DNA from: Halichoerus grypus
Taxonomy: Eukaryota > Chordata > Mammalia > Carnivora > Phocidae
Assembly (NCBI RefSeq): GCF_964656455.1
Contig: NC_135719.1
Coordinates: 77,719,562-77,783,561, forward strand
Direction: 5' to 3'
DNA length: 64,000 nt
The translations under genes were made by a program, and so were the position numbers. Positions 1 to 11,855 of the stretch are shown here, piece by piece. Below the pieces are notes generated by a model. That model did no database searches and was not told the origin of the DNA. It saw only the letters and a program-made list of their open reading frames with translations. The stretch's first letter is position 1. Every line of letters begins with the position of its first letter.

Positions 1-28
1 GATGAGTGTAGATCTCATGGTAAGTATT

Positions 29-622
29 CTTTTTTTTTTTAATTTTTTTATTGTTATGTTAATCCCCATACATTACATCATTAGTTTTAGATATAGTGTT
101 CCATGATTCATTGTTTGTGCATAACATCCAGTGCTCCATGCAGAACGTGCCCTCCTCAATACCCATCACCAGGCTAACCCATCCTCCCACCCGCCTCCCC
201 TCTAGAACCCTCAGTTTGTTTTTCAGAGTCCATCGTCTCTCATGGTTCTTCTCCCCCTCCGATTTCCCCCCCCTTCATTCTTCCCCTCCTGCTACATTCT
301 TCTTCTTCTTTTTTTCTTTCTTAACATATATTGCATTGTTTCAGAGGTACAGATCTGAGATTCAACAGTCTTGCACAATTCACAGCGCTTACCAGAGCAC
401 ATACCCTCTCCAGTGTCCATCACCCAGTCACTCCATCCCTCCCACCCCCCACCACTCCAGCAACCCTCAGTTTGTTTCCTGAGATTAGGAATTCCTCATA
501 TCAATGAGGTCATATGATACATGTCTTTCTCTGTTTGACTTATTTCGCTCAGCATAATACCCTCCAGTTCCATCCACGTCGTTGCAAATGGCAAGATCTC
601 ATTCCTTTTGATGGCTGCATAA
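29..622 (-). mobile_element. LINE-1 3' end, young carnivore type
   Basis: Starts with a poly-T run (the A-tail on the minus strand) followed by the L1 3' UTR and the start of the ORF2 C-terminal region. Nearly identical to the copy at 41268-41924. A short direct repeat TATTCTT (25-31 and 623-629) may be the target-site duplication. Confidence 0.88.
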
Positions 623-629
623 TATTCTT

Positions 630-815
630 ATCACACATACACAAAAAAGGACACAAGGAAACTTTGGAGATGATGGATTTGTTTATTGCTTTGATTGTGG
701 TCATGGTATCACAGGTAAACATCTGTGTATATGTCCAAACCCATCAAATTGTATGCATTAAAGATGTGCAGGTTTTGTATATCATTTATACCTTAGTAGA
801 GCTGTAAAAAAAACC
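630..815 (+). mobile_element. Old L1M 3' end fragment
   Basis: Resembles ancient L1 3' ends: gattgtggtcatggtatcac, a run like caaattgtatgcattaaaga, then a terminal A-rich tract at 807-830. Confidence 0.6.
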
Positions 816-3100
816 AAACAAAACCCAAAACATTAAAGCAAGCTGAAGATGATCTAGAAATGGTGTAATCAGAATTCTTCTGGGTCAAGTTCTTGTAAGG
901 AAAACTTCCCAGCAGCTACCCATTATATAAGTCGTAATATGCAGGGAAAGGGTGGAAAGACAAAATGTCCCTGAAAGTTGTACCTTAACCCACTGATGCC
1001 ACTATTCTCAAAAGACATCGGTGTGGATAATAAGCTAAAATGTAAGTGTGAATCTCATGTATCTAATTTAAAAATAAACAGGGTATACAAAACTCCCTAT
1101 TAAACTTATTGAGTTTTGATTATAAAGGTTGGAGGGACTTATCAACACCAGGGGAAATAGCTTCCCTCTTCTGCAGTCAGGCATCTAGTAAATAGTAACA
1201 TGCACTACATAACGAAAAAACTTTACAACGTTTAGTATAGTACCTTATGCATTTGAGTGTGAAATTGCTTAAATTTCAATCTTCCTAAAAGTATAAATTA
1301 AGAACTAAAGCTTTCAAAGTCTTTCCCAATAGTATGGTTTTAGAATTAGAAATAAAATACATTTAGTATTTTAGAACAATTCTGAGGACAGCGATTGTAC
1401 CTGTGCTTAAGATCAATAAGGATATAGCAAGTAATCTATTGATTATGGACAGCTTCGCTACCTCAACCAATTGACATCTTATTACCCATTGGGTATCTCA
1501 TAGCTCAATGCCTCTGTTTTGCAGGAAATAATCACCTGCGGTAAATAGAGAACTTTAGACATAGCCTCAATCATACTTGTTAGCATTCATTGGGACTTAA
1601 ACCACCTCCTTACTTTTCCAATAAAAGTTTTGGGACACTTGAAATACGACTCTTAGAGAGCTGCATAATCAGACTAACAGGAGAAATTTCTATTAGTCTA
1701 ACTTGAAAAAGGAAAAAAAATCCATAGATTCAACTTTAATTTTGAGGCTCTGTTTTTTAAATAAAACATTTGTTAGTGACTTGTTAATTATTGAACCTTT
1801 GGTATCTGTACGCATTTGGCTGTACATACATATTTCTAAACTATCAGTGTTAGAATTTACTCAGATCACTGCTAATAAATTCTACTAGGATGTTCTTGAG
1901 GAAGTTTTTCCTTATATATAGTCAGCTGTCACTTTTTTTCTGAAAAGACTGATCAAGAGATAAAAGTAGCAGACATGAAACTCACACACATGTGATATGA
2001 CAAATGGGAGTGTGCCAGCTGCTACAAGCAGCTCATGGAGGCAGTATTTTATAAATATCTTTTAATTGAAGTATTTGATTTCAAGGATATAATGCAGTTC
2101 CTCAAATATCACACTAGTCAACAGCTGAATTAACATTTAAAAGCACTAAGTTTCATGTCGTTTAAACACAAAACTTGTAACTGAGTCCTCCCATATCAAC
2201 TTATATTTTCAAAGAATTATTCAGTCCCACTACCTAATAAAGATAACAGAAAAAGAAAGTCATGTTATTTTCATTTAGTTCAAATTACAAAAGTATATCA
2301 AGAAAACTTAGTCCAAGAAAACTTTAAGAGGATAAACAGTGTAATACGATTCTAAAACATCGGCTACTCTTTTGAAGACTACATCAAACATACATCAATT
2401 ATCATAACCACTATAGCTTTCATTATTTAATTCTAAACTTATGTCAATATTTAAATAATTATAGAAAATTACTTTAGATGAATAATTTTACCAAAGTACA
2501 GTTTCTAATTATCATCAAAAACTTTTAAAGCAAACTTTTGCTATTTCATATTTTGAAGATTTGTAGAATGAAGTCATTACATACATTAGCTACATAAGTT
2601 CTGACAAAGCAGAAATGACTATTAGACTAAGGTAACAATAACATGGCCCTGGATCAATACTATCAGACATTCTTAGAAGCCTAAAACGTTAGGTTTATTT
2701 TGTTTCATTTGCTATATAGTTATCTTTAATTAATTTATCTTTAAAGTTTATGAATAACAAAACAAAAAATCACAAAATAATTGAAAATTTTAAAATTATT
2801 AATTAGAAGGGTACTAACAATTTTCTGTTGATCTGTTTTGCTGTTAATTGTCTTAATGAGTTCAAACAAAACAAAACTATACTTGGCTAAATCACCAATA
2901 ACAACTTTACAAATAATGTGAAGAATAAAATTTTATTGCTCTTCTTTAAAACAAACATCTAAATGGATGTGAAAGCAAGTCAATGTAAAGTGTGATCTTA
3001 GAGTTGACAAAGACTAAGGAATTTTACTTAGTTAGTAGTATAAAAACACTAATATGGTATAGGAGAATTCAGTAAAAGTCATTACTGCATCCATTTGTAA
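816..3100. other. Intergenic AT-rich DNA, nothing recognised
   Basis: Downstream flank of KATNBL1. I see no recognisable repeat, exon or RNA gene. Short open frames here have no coding character. Confidence 0.5.
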
Positions 3101-3116
3101 GAAAATCCTCCTCCCT

Positions 3117-3549
3117 GGGGCGCCTGGGTGGTTCAGTCAGTTGAGCTGTTGGACTCTTGGTTTCAGTTCAGGTCATGATCTCATGGAGGTTGAGCCCTGG
3201 TGTTGGGTTCTGCATTCAGCCGGGAGTTGGCTTGAGATTCTCTCTCCCTCTCACTCTCTGTCCACCGCCCCACTCCGCTCCCGTGCTGGCATGCTTGCTC
3301 GCTCTCAAATAAATTAAATCTTTGTTTAAAAGATTTAATTTATTTGAGAGAGAGCACTAGAGAGAGAGAGCAAACACGAGTGGGGGTCAGAGGGAGAAAG
3401 AGAAGCAAGCTCCCCACTGAGCAGGGAGCCTGATGTGGGGCTCAATCCCAGGACCCGGGATCATGACCTGAGCTGAAGGCAGGCGCTTAACGGACTGAAC
3501 CACCCAGTCGCCCCGTCAAATAAATAAATCTTAAAAAAAAAAAAAAAAA
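3117..3549 (+). mobile_element. Can-SINE (+) carrying a second Can-SINE (-) in its tail
   Basis: The plus SINE runs 3117 to about 3329; a minus SINE runs 3330-3514; then the plus tail resumes (GTCAAATAAATAAATC) to 3549. The whole composite lies between one pair of 16-bp direct repeats (3101-3116 and 3550-3565, one mismatch). Confidence 0.88.
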
Positions 3550-3813
3550 GAAAATTCTCCTCCCTTTATTCTGTATGAAGATATAACAATCTTTATGGTT
3601 GATTACAGCATAGGATAATAGGTTGAGTCTAGGAATAGGAGAATATTCACATTTTTAATATATATACATGAATGTGTGTGTGTATAATTATTTGCTTTAC
3701 CTATCTCTGTTCCTATTACTCACCATTAATTAATGTTTCTCCATTTCTAGCATTACATGACTTTCCTCCAGGACACAATGCAATGATTACTTTTTAATTA
3801 AGAATACAGTATC

Positions 3814-4009
3814 TGGGTTGCCTGGGTGGCTCAGTTGGTTAAGCATTTGCCTTTGGCTCAGATCATGATCCTGGGGTCTTGGGATGGAGCTGAATCAAGC
3901 TCTCTGCTCAGCAGGATGTCTGCTTGTCCCTCTCCCTCTGCCTCCATACTTCTCCACCACTTGTGTTCTATCTCTCCCTCAAATAAATAAATAAAACCTT
4001 AAAAAAAAA
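3814..4009 (+). mobile_element. Can-SINE, diverged
   Basis: tRNA-like head GCCTGGGTGGCTCAGTTGG, CT-rich body, AAATAAATAAATAAAA tail. Confidence 0.9.
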
Positions 4010-4637
4010 GAATCTAAGGAAAATTATTTAGGCAGAAAATTATTCAGTTAGAAGCACTTCATTAGATAGACTTTCTGTAGAAAATATATTGAGAGTCAGG
4101 TTATTAGGAATTGATTTATTCAGATAGTGCCGAATCTTAAAAATCAAATCTTAGTTTTATACTGACTTGATAGTCATAGTATTGCTTAACATTATCAGTT
4201 TCAGAAATAAAGGGTGGCCTAATTAGAAAATTATGTTTGATGGCTAGAATACACCAGAATATAAGTTGAAATTTTGTTCCTAATTACTTAAGATCATTTA
4301 AACATACCTACATGTTTCTTTTTCAAAATAGAGAAATTGCTTTTACTTATAAGCCCTCTTGCTAGCATTTTTTAAAAGTTAGGTAATAATTAGCAGTGGT
4401 CAAAGAAAACAGACTCCTATACTAAGAATGCTTCAAAAGTAATTCTCAAATATTTTTTTGGCTACTTCCAATATCCCCACAGAAATTAATAACTGCTCAG
4501 AACATATAGCTTTAATAGGCAAAAATGTTTTTCAGTTACCGTCAAGCTTTTCCAGTGTATGGAGAGTAGGAAACAATATACCCAATATCAGTATGTAGAG
4601 TTTGAATCCATTTACATTAAAAATATACAGACACCCA

Positions 4638-4848
4638 GGGCGCCTGGGTGGCTCAGTTGGTTAAGCGACTGCCTTCGGCTCAGGTCATGATCCTGGAGTC
4701 CCGGGATCGAGTCCCGCATCGGGCTCCCTGCTCAGCAGGGAGTCTGCTTCTCCCTCTCCCGCTCCCCCCTCTTGTGCTCTCTCTCTCTCTCACTCTCTCT
4801 CTCAAATAAATGAAATCTTTAAAAATATATATATATATATACATATAT
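4638..4848 (+). mobile_element. Can-SINE
   Basis: Full-length, tail ending in an (AT)n run. Flanked by ACAGACACCCA and ACATACACCCA. Confidence 0.92.
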
Positions 4849-5429
4849 ACATACACCCAGAAGAAAATCTGGAAGGAGAGACACATTGGCTCCTCCAGGT
4901 GGATAAGATTACAGATAATTTTCTTTTTATTATTCTATTTTCAAAAATAAGTATGAACTACTTTTGTAATTTAAAAAAGAAACTCACAGGGAAAAAAAAC
5001 CCATTGTACCTCACATGATTCTCAATTATTTTAAGACAAAATAAGAGAAACACAAAATACCAAAGACATGTCCTAAATTTCAAGCAAATGTATGTGTTTT
5101 ACACATTACATGAAAATACCTTCACTTTGCACTTTATAGGTGGTCCTCTCTTACATGGATCTTGTGTGAAATGTAGAAACTATACAATAGAAAAACAATT
5201 GTAACAATCTTTAAGAATCAAACACATTTTAGCTAAGGTTTTATCCTGTTGTATGTAGCATGAACATTTACAAACCAATATCCTAAAACAAAAAAGTGAA
5301 GAGAACTGGGTATTTTTCTTCTAAAATTACACATTTTTAGCTGCTATCACAAACAGCTTTGGATTATTCAATTACTTCCTCGATACATGCCCAAAGATGC
5401 CACAACCTTGCATTAATTTGTGAGAATCA

Positions 5430-6260
5430 ATGCCTACTGCCTGCCAGGCTTTGTGCTTAGTACTGGAGATGTGAACGAGAACACAGTCTCGGGCCTCATG
5501 AAATTACCAATCTAGCTGGGAAGACAGATGAACAATTAGAAAACACTGATATATCAGTAGTGTTAGGAGAATAGGGTTAAGATGAGAGCATTCAGCAGAT
5601 ACCTCTAACAGGTTTAAGAGGTATTTAAACTGTGTTTAAGCTGAGACCTGAACGTTGAGAAAATGATAAATGAGAACTTGGGGAAGAATGTTCAAACAAA
5701 ACATTTGCAAAGAATATTTTCAGCATTTGCAGTTTTCCCAGAAACTGAAACAAGTTCATTCTAGCTGAAGTACTGGAAAAGAAGAGGAGGTGTGGTCAAC
5801 AGATTATAAATCATACTGTTTATTCTAAGAGGCTTTAAGGAGTAAAATTTGTGCTCTATAGACTATTCTGGGGCAGCATGTGTGGAGGATAGCATATAGA
5901 GATGCAGGACCAATGCCAGATAGACCAGCCTGGGGGCTGCTGGAATAATGAAGACTAAGATAATGGCAGGAGAGGTGGAGAGATACAGAAAGATGAGAAA
6001 AATTGAGGGAGTCATACCAACAGGATTTGATGAGTGATTTGGAGATGATTCAAAGTTCTGCAGCTTGAGAATTGCTGATATTAGGGCTATTCAGTGAGAA
6101 TGGAAACCCAGGACCTAGCCAAAATACCTTCTGTCCCTGGGGGGTGGGAGTGAGGGGTGAGTAGGGTTGGTGGAGGGGAGTGGAGGTGGAGAATGAGGTC
6201 AATTCTGGATATACTGAATTTAACATGTCTACAAGATGTCCCAATGGACGTTCCCAGTAG
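5430..6260 (-). mobile_element. L2 LINE remnant
   Basis: Diverged reverse-strand L2 3' end: 'ctgccaggctttgtgcttag', a stretch like 'agctgagacctgaacgttga', then the usual downstream order of motifs. Confidence 0.6.
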
Positions 6261-7139
6261 GCAATTGCATATATAATTTATGAGCTAAGAGATTTAGGGC
6301 AAGATCTATATTTCAGAATGATAAAACATACAGTTTGTTTTCACAACCTTTAAAAATATCCATGTCCATTTGATCCACCAAAAAAATGGCCTCCTGTCCA
6401 CTCCCAAAATGAGAACAATTAATGTAGATAGTAAAGGACGCCTTGGGAATAAACAATGTTTTTCAGGAACTGGTAGAGTGAGAAGAGACCTTAAAACCTT
6501 GAGCACCGACATCTAAGGGACAGGCAGAGAAGCCTTCAAAAGAAGAGACTGAAAAGTGAGTTTGTTGTCCCCTTTACTGATTTCTAATCTAAGTAGAGGA
6601 AAAGGAATCCAGATGGCTAAGGGGAAAGATAGGCCTCTTCTAAACCTTTTTTAAGCTTTAGAATCTGCCTAAAAGTATCAATCTTTTCCTGCTGTTGTTG
6701 AGGCTAAACTACAGTTGTACAGAAAGGAACTGGTGAATGGACTGCTGGGCAAGTGAGGGGTGAATTAGGGCCTCATTCACCTATTTAACTAATTTTATAC
6801 AAAGGGCTAATGAAGTTTTTTTTTTTCTCTCTCACTCTTTTTTAAATCAAAGTAGAAAAGTAAATGAATGCTAAAACTCTCTTCCTGACTTCTGGAAGGT
6901 GAGGTCTAATTCTAATCCAGGCTCCATGTTGCAGGTTTGGTTGATAAATGCAACATAGTTAATTTTAGAAGCAAATAATTCTAATAATTCAGTGTATTCC
7001 AGGACTCCCGCGACAACTCTTTCTTACCCTAGAAAATACTTGGATCAACTCTTCTCAGCTTTGGTGTAAATTCATAGTGTCACAACAGTCTTGGCCAGGT
7101 CCGGGACATTAAAAAAAAAAATCCTGGTTTAAATCCGAA

Positions 7140-7470
7140 TGAAAATACGTAATACTGTAAAGGATAAGAATCAATACTCATTCAAATACTTACATGTCCA
7201 TCACCAACAAAATGGACAAATACATGAGGGTATATTTCCACAATAGAATATCATATCATTCTGGAAGCAAATGAACTAGAGCCATGTGTACTGACAGACA
7301 TGAATCTTAAAAGAAATATAATTTTAAGCAAAATCAGCAAGTTACAGAAGGATGTGTAATGTGTATATGCTGCCGAAGCGAGCACAGGGATGTGTAGTGT
7401 GACCCTATTTACATAAAAATTGTAAAACCCATAGGGGCATGACAAAGGCTGTGTCATCTTGGAGGAGGGA
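7140..7470 (+). mobile_element. Old L1M remnant
   Basis: Matches ancient L1 ORF2-end/3' UTR style: 'acatgtccatcaccaacaaa' then 'atagaatatcatatcattct' and acatgaatcttaaaag. Confidence 0.6.
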
Positions 7471-7642
7471 AATAATGGGACATGGTAAGGTACATACAGG
7501 GTTTCAATTGTATCTATGATATTTTATTTAAGGTGGGTGATATAAACAATACTTTTAAATTTTTTCTTTTGACCTTTATTATTACTTTTTTGAGGTATAC
7601 CTTGTGTAGTAAATGGTGTACATGTAAAAAAAAAAAAAAGAG

Positions 7643-7839
7643 GGGCACCTGGGTGGCTCAGTCATTAAGCGTCTGCCTTCGGCTCAGGTCATGATCTCAG
7701 AGTCCTGGGATCGAGCCCCACATCGGGCTCCCTGCTCCGCGGGCAGCCTGCTTCTCCCTCTCCCACTCCCCCTGCTTGTGTTCCCTCTCTCGCTGTGTCT
7801 CTCCCTGTCAAGTAAATAAAATCTTTAAAAAAAAAAAAA
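7643..7839 (+). mobile_element. Can-SINE
   Basis: Full-length head, body and A-tail, inserted beside an existing A-rich run. Confidence 0.93.
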
Positions 7840-8081
7840 GAATCAATACTACTTCATGTGTATTCGGGGGCTGAATCCTCATCTAGACTCTTGACATCTC
7901 TTATCTGAAAACTTTGTAGCTCAGATAATAATAATTCTGTTTATCAAAGCAATAATGTATAACAAGCTTTGCTATGAAAAATATTGGTAGCTCTGGGGCT
8001 GCCCTTTCACAGAACTGGTACACAGTCACTGTCTTTTTGTGTTTTATGATTATAGTCTATAAGGGAAAATACTGGGGTATA

Positions 8082-9185
8082 TACTATGTTTTATTTGTAC
8101 TTAATTTTTACTGACGTTTGATTTTAGCAGATGCTGTTAAGTCAATGATCTGACCCAGAGAACATTACACTGACTACAATATTTTAAATATTATTTTAAG
8201 TACAGCATTGGAAAATATACTTGTTATACTGGGTATATAATATGCAGTATTTGTTTTTATTGTTACACTTAATGCTGTCACTGAATCAATCAAGCTATCT
8301 TACAAATTAGGAGCATACAGTGTTTAGGGATGAATTTTTTATTCTATATTCTTGTTACAGAATAAAAAAGGAGCAGGAATAGTTGGTCACAAAGTTTTAT
8401 GACAATTTTCATAGTTAGAATTAGAAATTAAGGGAGAATGAATAGGAGTAAATAAATACCTACCAACAAATGTCCAGCAATATTATTTCCATTTGAAGTA
8501 ATCCAGAAAATAAAGTTCGTATTGAAAGATAAGTAGTGTATCCAAATGGATCACTCCAGTTAAATCAGTTGCTTGTGATTCTTTTTTTTTTTTCTTCTTT
8601 AAATCAACAAAGGCAACTGACATTACCATCTTGCTCTTAAATAGGAAGAAAGATAACTGGGAATGACTGCTAAAATATTAACTTAAATTTTGCTTTTTCA
8701 AGCCCCTTGATTAATTTAAGTAATTTAAGTAACTATTTAAAATTATTCCTATTATCAACATTTAATAGCTAATAATAATTTCTCAAATCATCCATTAATG
8801 TTAATTATATCAACTTGCCAAATACAGAAATGTTCTGAGTTGGCCTATTTCGAAGGCCAGAAATGTAGCTCTGAATCTACATGACCATTTTTAAGATTAG
8901 GACATAACATGTATCAAAAATGTTCAAGGGCATTAAGATTTAATTCATCAGTAGCCCTCAGAGTTTAGTGCTGATATTAATGATTCCCCAAAGTGGATAC
9001 AGGATTTATATCCAAATCCTCACATCTCAGGATTCAAGTAAATAATGTGTCAACTACTTCTGAAATTACTGCCAAAAGATTAATTTTAAAAACCATCTGA
9101 TAATGCTTGCTTCCTTTTAACCCTAATTCTGATCATGACCACTTATTACAAAATCCATTCACTTTATTTCTAGTAGAAGCAAATT
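8082..9185. repeat. Diverged tandem duplication, copy A
   Basis: Shares collinear blocks with 9752-10620: TACTATGTTTTATTTGTA then TAATTTTTACTGA (8082-8115), a GAAAGATAA / GTTGCTTGTGATTC pair (about 8524-8582) and ATTACTGC (about 9065). Not a family I recognise. Confidence 0.55.
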
Positions 9186-9751
9186 ACTTGATTATAACCC
9201 TCCATCACCTCAATAAACTTCCTGTCCCTAGACCTGCAAAGTTAGCAAAGTCAAGTACAGAATACCTAAGAAGGTAGAAGAGGTAAAAAGGCATAGAGAC
9301 GTTGGGTAGTCCCTCAGTTCTGTATACTGCTTAGCAGCACAATAATAAATGAGCAATGACAGACAGCAATTGTCCTAATCTAGGTCAATACAACAGCCAA
9401 AATACTTTGTAAACACTTTCTTTGGCTCTTTTTGGAGATCAAATCAACACTGTTCTGATTACATAGCATGAGAGGAGCTTAACAGCAACCAAAGTGTTCA
9501 ACAATATTTACTTATTTAACATCTTTTATCCAAAAATCGTACTAAAAATACTAATCATAACTCAGTAACTGAGAAAGGTAGATACTAATGTAAACCGCAA
9601 ACGCCAAGAACAGAAATTAGGAGTTGTGTGATACTGAATAATATATGTGAGCTAAAGATTCTGCTGTCTTAGACAGCACTGAGTATACTTTCCTTTAACA
9701 AACCCAAACTTAGGCACAAGAACTCAGTGTTAATAGGATTTTACCTTTTCT

Positions 9752-10620
9752 TACTATGTTTTATTTGTATTTGTATCTAATTTTTACTGAAATTTATTGA
9801 AACTTGATTTTTAAAAGATACTATTTAGGAAATGGTCTTACCCTGAGAAAATTATAGTGACACAATATTTTAGATATTACATTAATTATGTTTAATTTAA
9901 ATATTAAAGTCTATAGTATCACATATACCAATTATTTAAGCTGTCTTTCCATTTGAGATGAAAGGCTTATGCTATGTCATACACATCATCTTCCTTGTGA
10001 CTAAGAGCTGAATTGTGAGATACATACCTACGAGAAGTTGCAATCTGTGGCCATGAATAGTTCTGTGTATGTGTAAAGTTAATGAACCTATAAAAGGATT
10101 GAACTCCTATCCTTAGCCTCATTAGCACCATGCTCCAACTGAGTTAACTGGTGCAAAGTGTTACATAAGACAGTGATAACTAAAGGAATAGGAACAAAGA
10201 AAGGTTCTATTTCATCATCTTAAGGTTTCACAGAGATGACGCAGGTTTACGATTCAAATTCCCACCTCCTGAAAAACAACTTCTTATATAACTCAACTCT
10301 CAAATCACAGAGATGCAGTAATCTTAAATTATTCTAAAGACTTAAGAACCAATTATTAAAATTGATGCTCACTGTGAGGAATACACAGCTATATCAAATA
10401 TAGCTACACAAAAAATAGAACTCAGTGAAAGATAACATTTTTAAAGCAAAAAAGTTGCTTGGGATTCACATCAGTAGTGGCTAACTGGATAAATGCTAAA
10501 GATTTACATTCAAGTGCTTGTAAGATTACTGCAGAAAAATCAATTACTAAAAATCTTTACTCAGATGAGATGATGCACAAACCACCAATAGTGGTATTTA
10601 AATCCCAATCACTTTCAAGA
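9752..10620. repeat. Diverged tandem duplication, copy B
   Basis: Partner of 8082-9185, in the same orientation about 1.67 kb away. It keeps the same order of blocks but is shorter by about 430 bp before the ATTACTGC block at 10525. Confidence 0.55.
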
Positions 10621-10639
10621 TAAGATATGTAGCTGTTAA

Positions 10640-11822
10640 GACATTCCAGAAATGGGTTCATTGACACTAAAAATGATATTAAAAAAAAAAAAAGACCTCA
10701 TACAATCTGCTGGCATTTCATACTAACCATTGGAGGAGGTAGTAAAGTGTTGGAATTTAGAACACAAGGTCAGCACTAACTGTAAACATTTCTAAAGCAC
10801 TGTATGTAATTCTTTAAAACATAAGTAGTGAAAAAGAATTAAACTGATATAAAAGCAGAATTAAAAAAAGCAAAAAATAGAAATATTTAGTGAATTTACT
10901 CAAATGAAGAAAGCTTAAATGATACAGAACTGAAAATATTAGGAATCTATATACAATAAAAAGTGAATATAAATTAGCCAACTCCATGGACATTTCTAGT
11001 TAAGCATTCATACAAATACATATTCACCTTTTTCTTTTATGTAGAAATAACACATACATACATGACACAATGATTCTGGCAAAAAAAAAATTCAGAGATA
11101 TGAAAAATATCCTCAAGTTTTAAAAATGGTATGGAATAAGTTTTAACAACAACATTCTACATGAGTGGAAACCCCTGATGTAATTCCATGATTTTATCAT
11201 GCCAGAAGCATGGTTGGTTTTAATTTTTTTAAACACGTATTGGTATCATACACATTGGCTTATTAATAATTAAGGCATTTTGTATACACAGTATCTCAGT
11301 GTGGACAAATTTTTAGTATTGATTATTTGCTATGACATTTTAAACTTGCAAAGTCTTCAAAATAAGAAAATAGCTGCACACATTTAAGTGTTTTCTTATA
11401 AAACACAATCTTCAAAAAAGTCACGATGATTGGTCTTTGTGATTCCTAGTAGTAAGTCCTGTCTTCTTTTTGACATAGTATAAATTATAGTCTTATGCAG
11501 GATTGCATTAAGACCCAGTAGTTCTTAAACAATGTTACCAAATAACCATATAAATCCCGAATGCAGCAAAGGCGAACAATCTTCATAGTGCACTTTCACC
11601 TCATTGAAGTTGAAGCCGCTCCTTTTGGATATTTTTCCACTTCAATGTGAAGTAGATTGTTAGGGTTTCATTAGTGGTTTCATATGTGGCTTTTTAAAGA
11701 AAAAAAAAGGTTTTGATTTCTTCCACGATTCACAGTTCTCAGATGAGACTTCTTTTTTGTTTTTGAAATCTTAGTCTGGGGACATTTTGAATAATTAAAT
11801 GCTCTTTAGTAGATGAAGTCTC
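10640..11822 (-). other. KATNBL1: Presumed proximal KATNBL1 3' UTR
   Basis: AT-rich and repeat-poor sequence directly after the stop codon. No AATAAA hexamer in the gene's sense was noticed close to the stop. Candidate hexamers (TTTATT on the + strand) occur further on, for example near 9795, 9760, 9163 and 8090. The end of the transcript cannot be placed from sequence alone. Confidence 0.5.
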
Positions 11823-11855
11823 TCAATTCAACTGTAATAAATAAGCATCTACATC
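11823..11855 (-). CDS. KATNBL1: KATNBL1 exon 10, last coding part and stop
   Basis: 33 nt encoding [10 protein letters not shown] and a TGA stop at 11825-11823, with acceptor ttctaag just upstream. The exon continues as 3' UTR towards lower coordinates. Confidence 0.95.
   Translation of the reverse strand, partial: DVDAYLLQLN

Noticed and set aside
96..807. Open frames near the left end
   Set aside because: They lie within the antisense L1 3' end and an old L1M fragment, with counterparts in the copy at 41334-42072.
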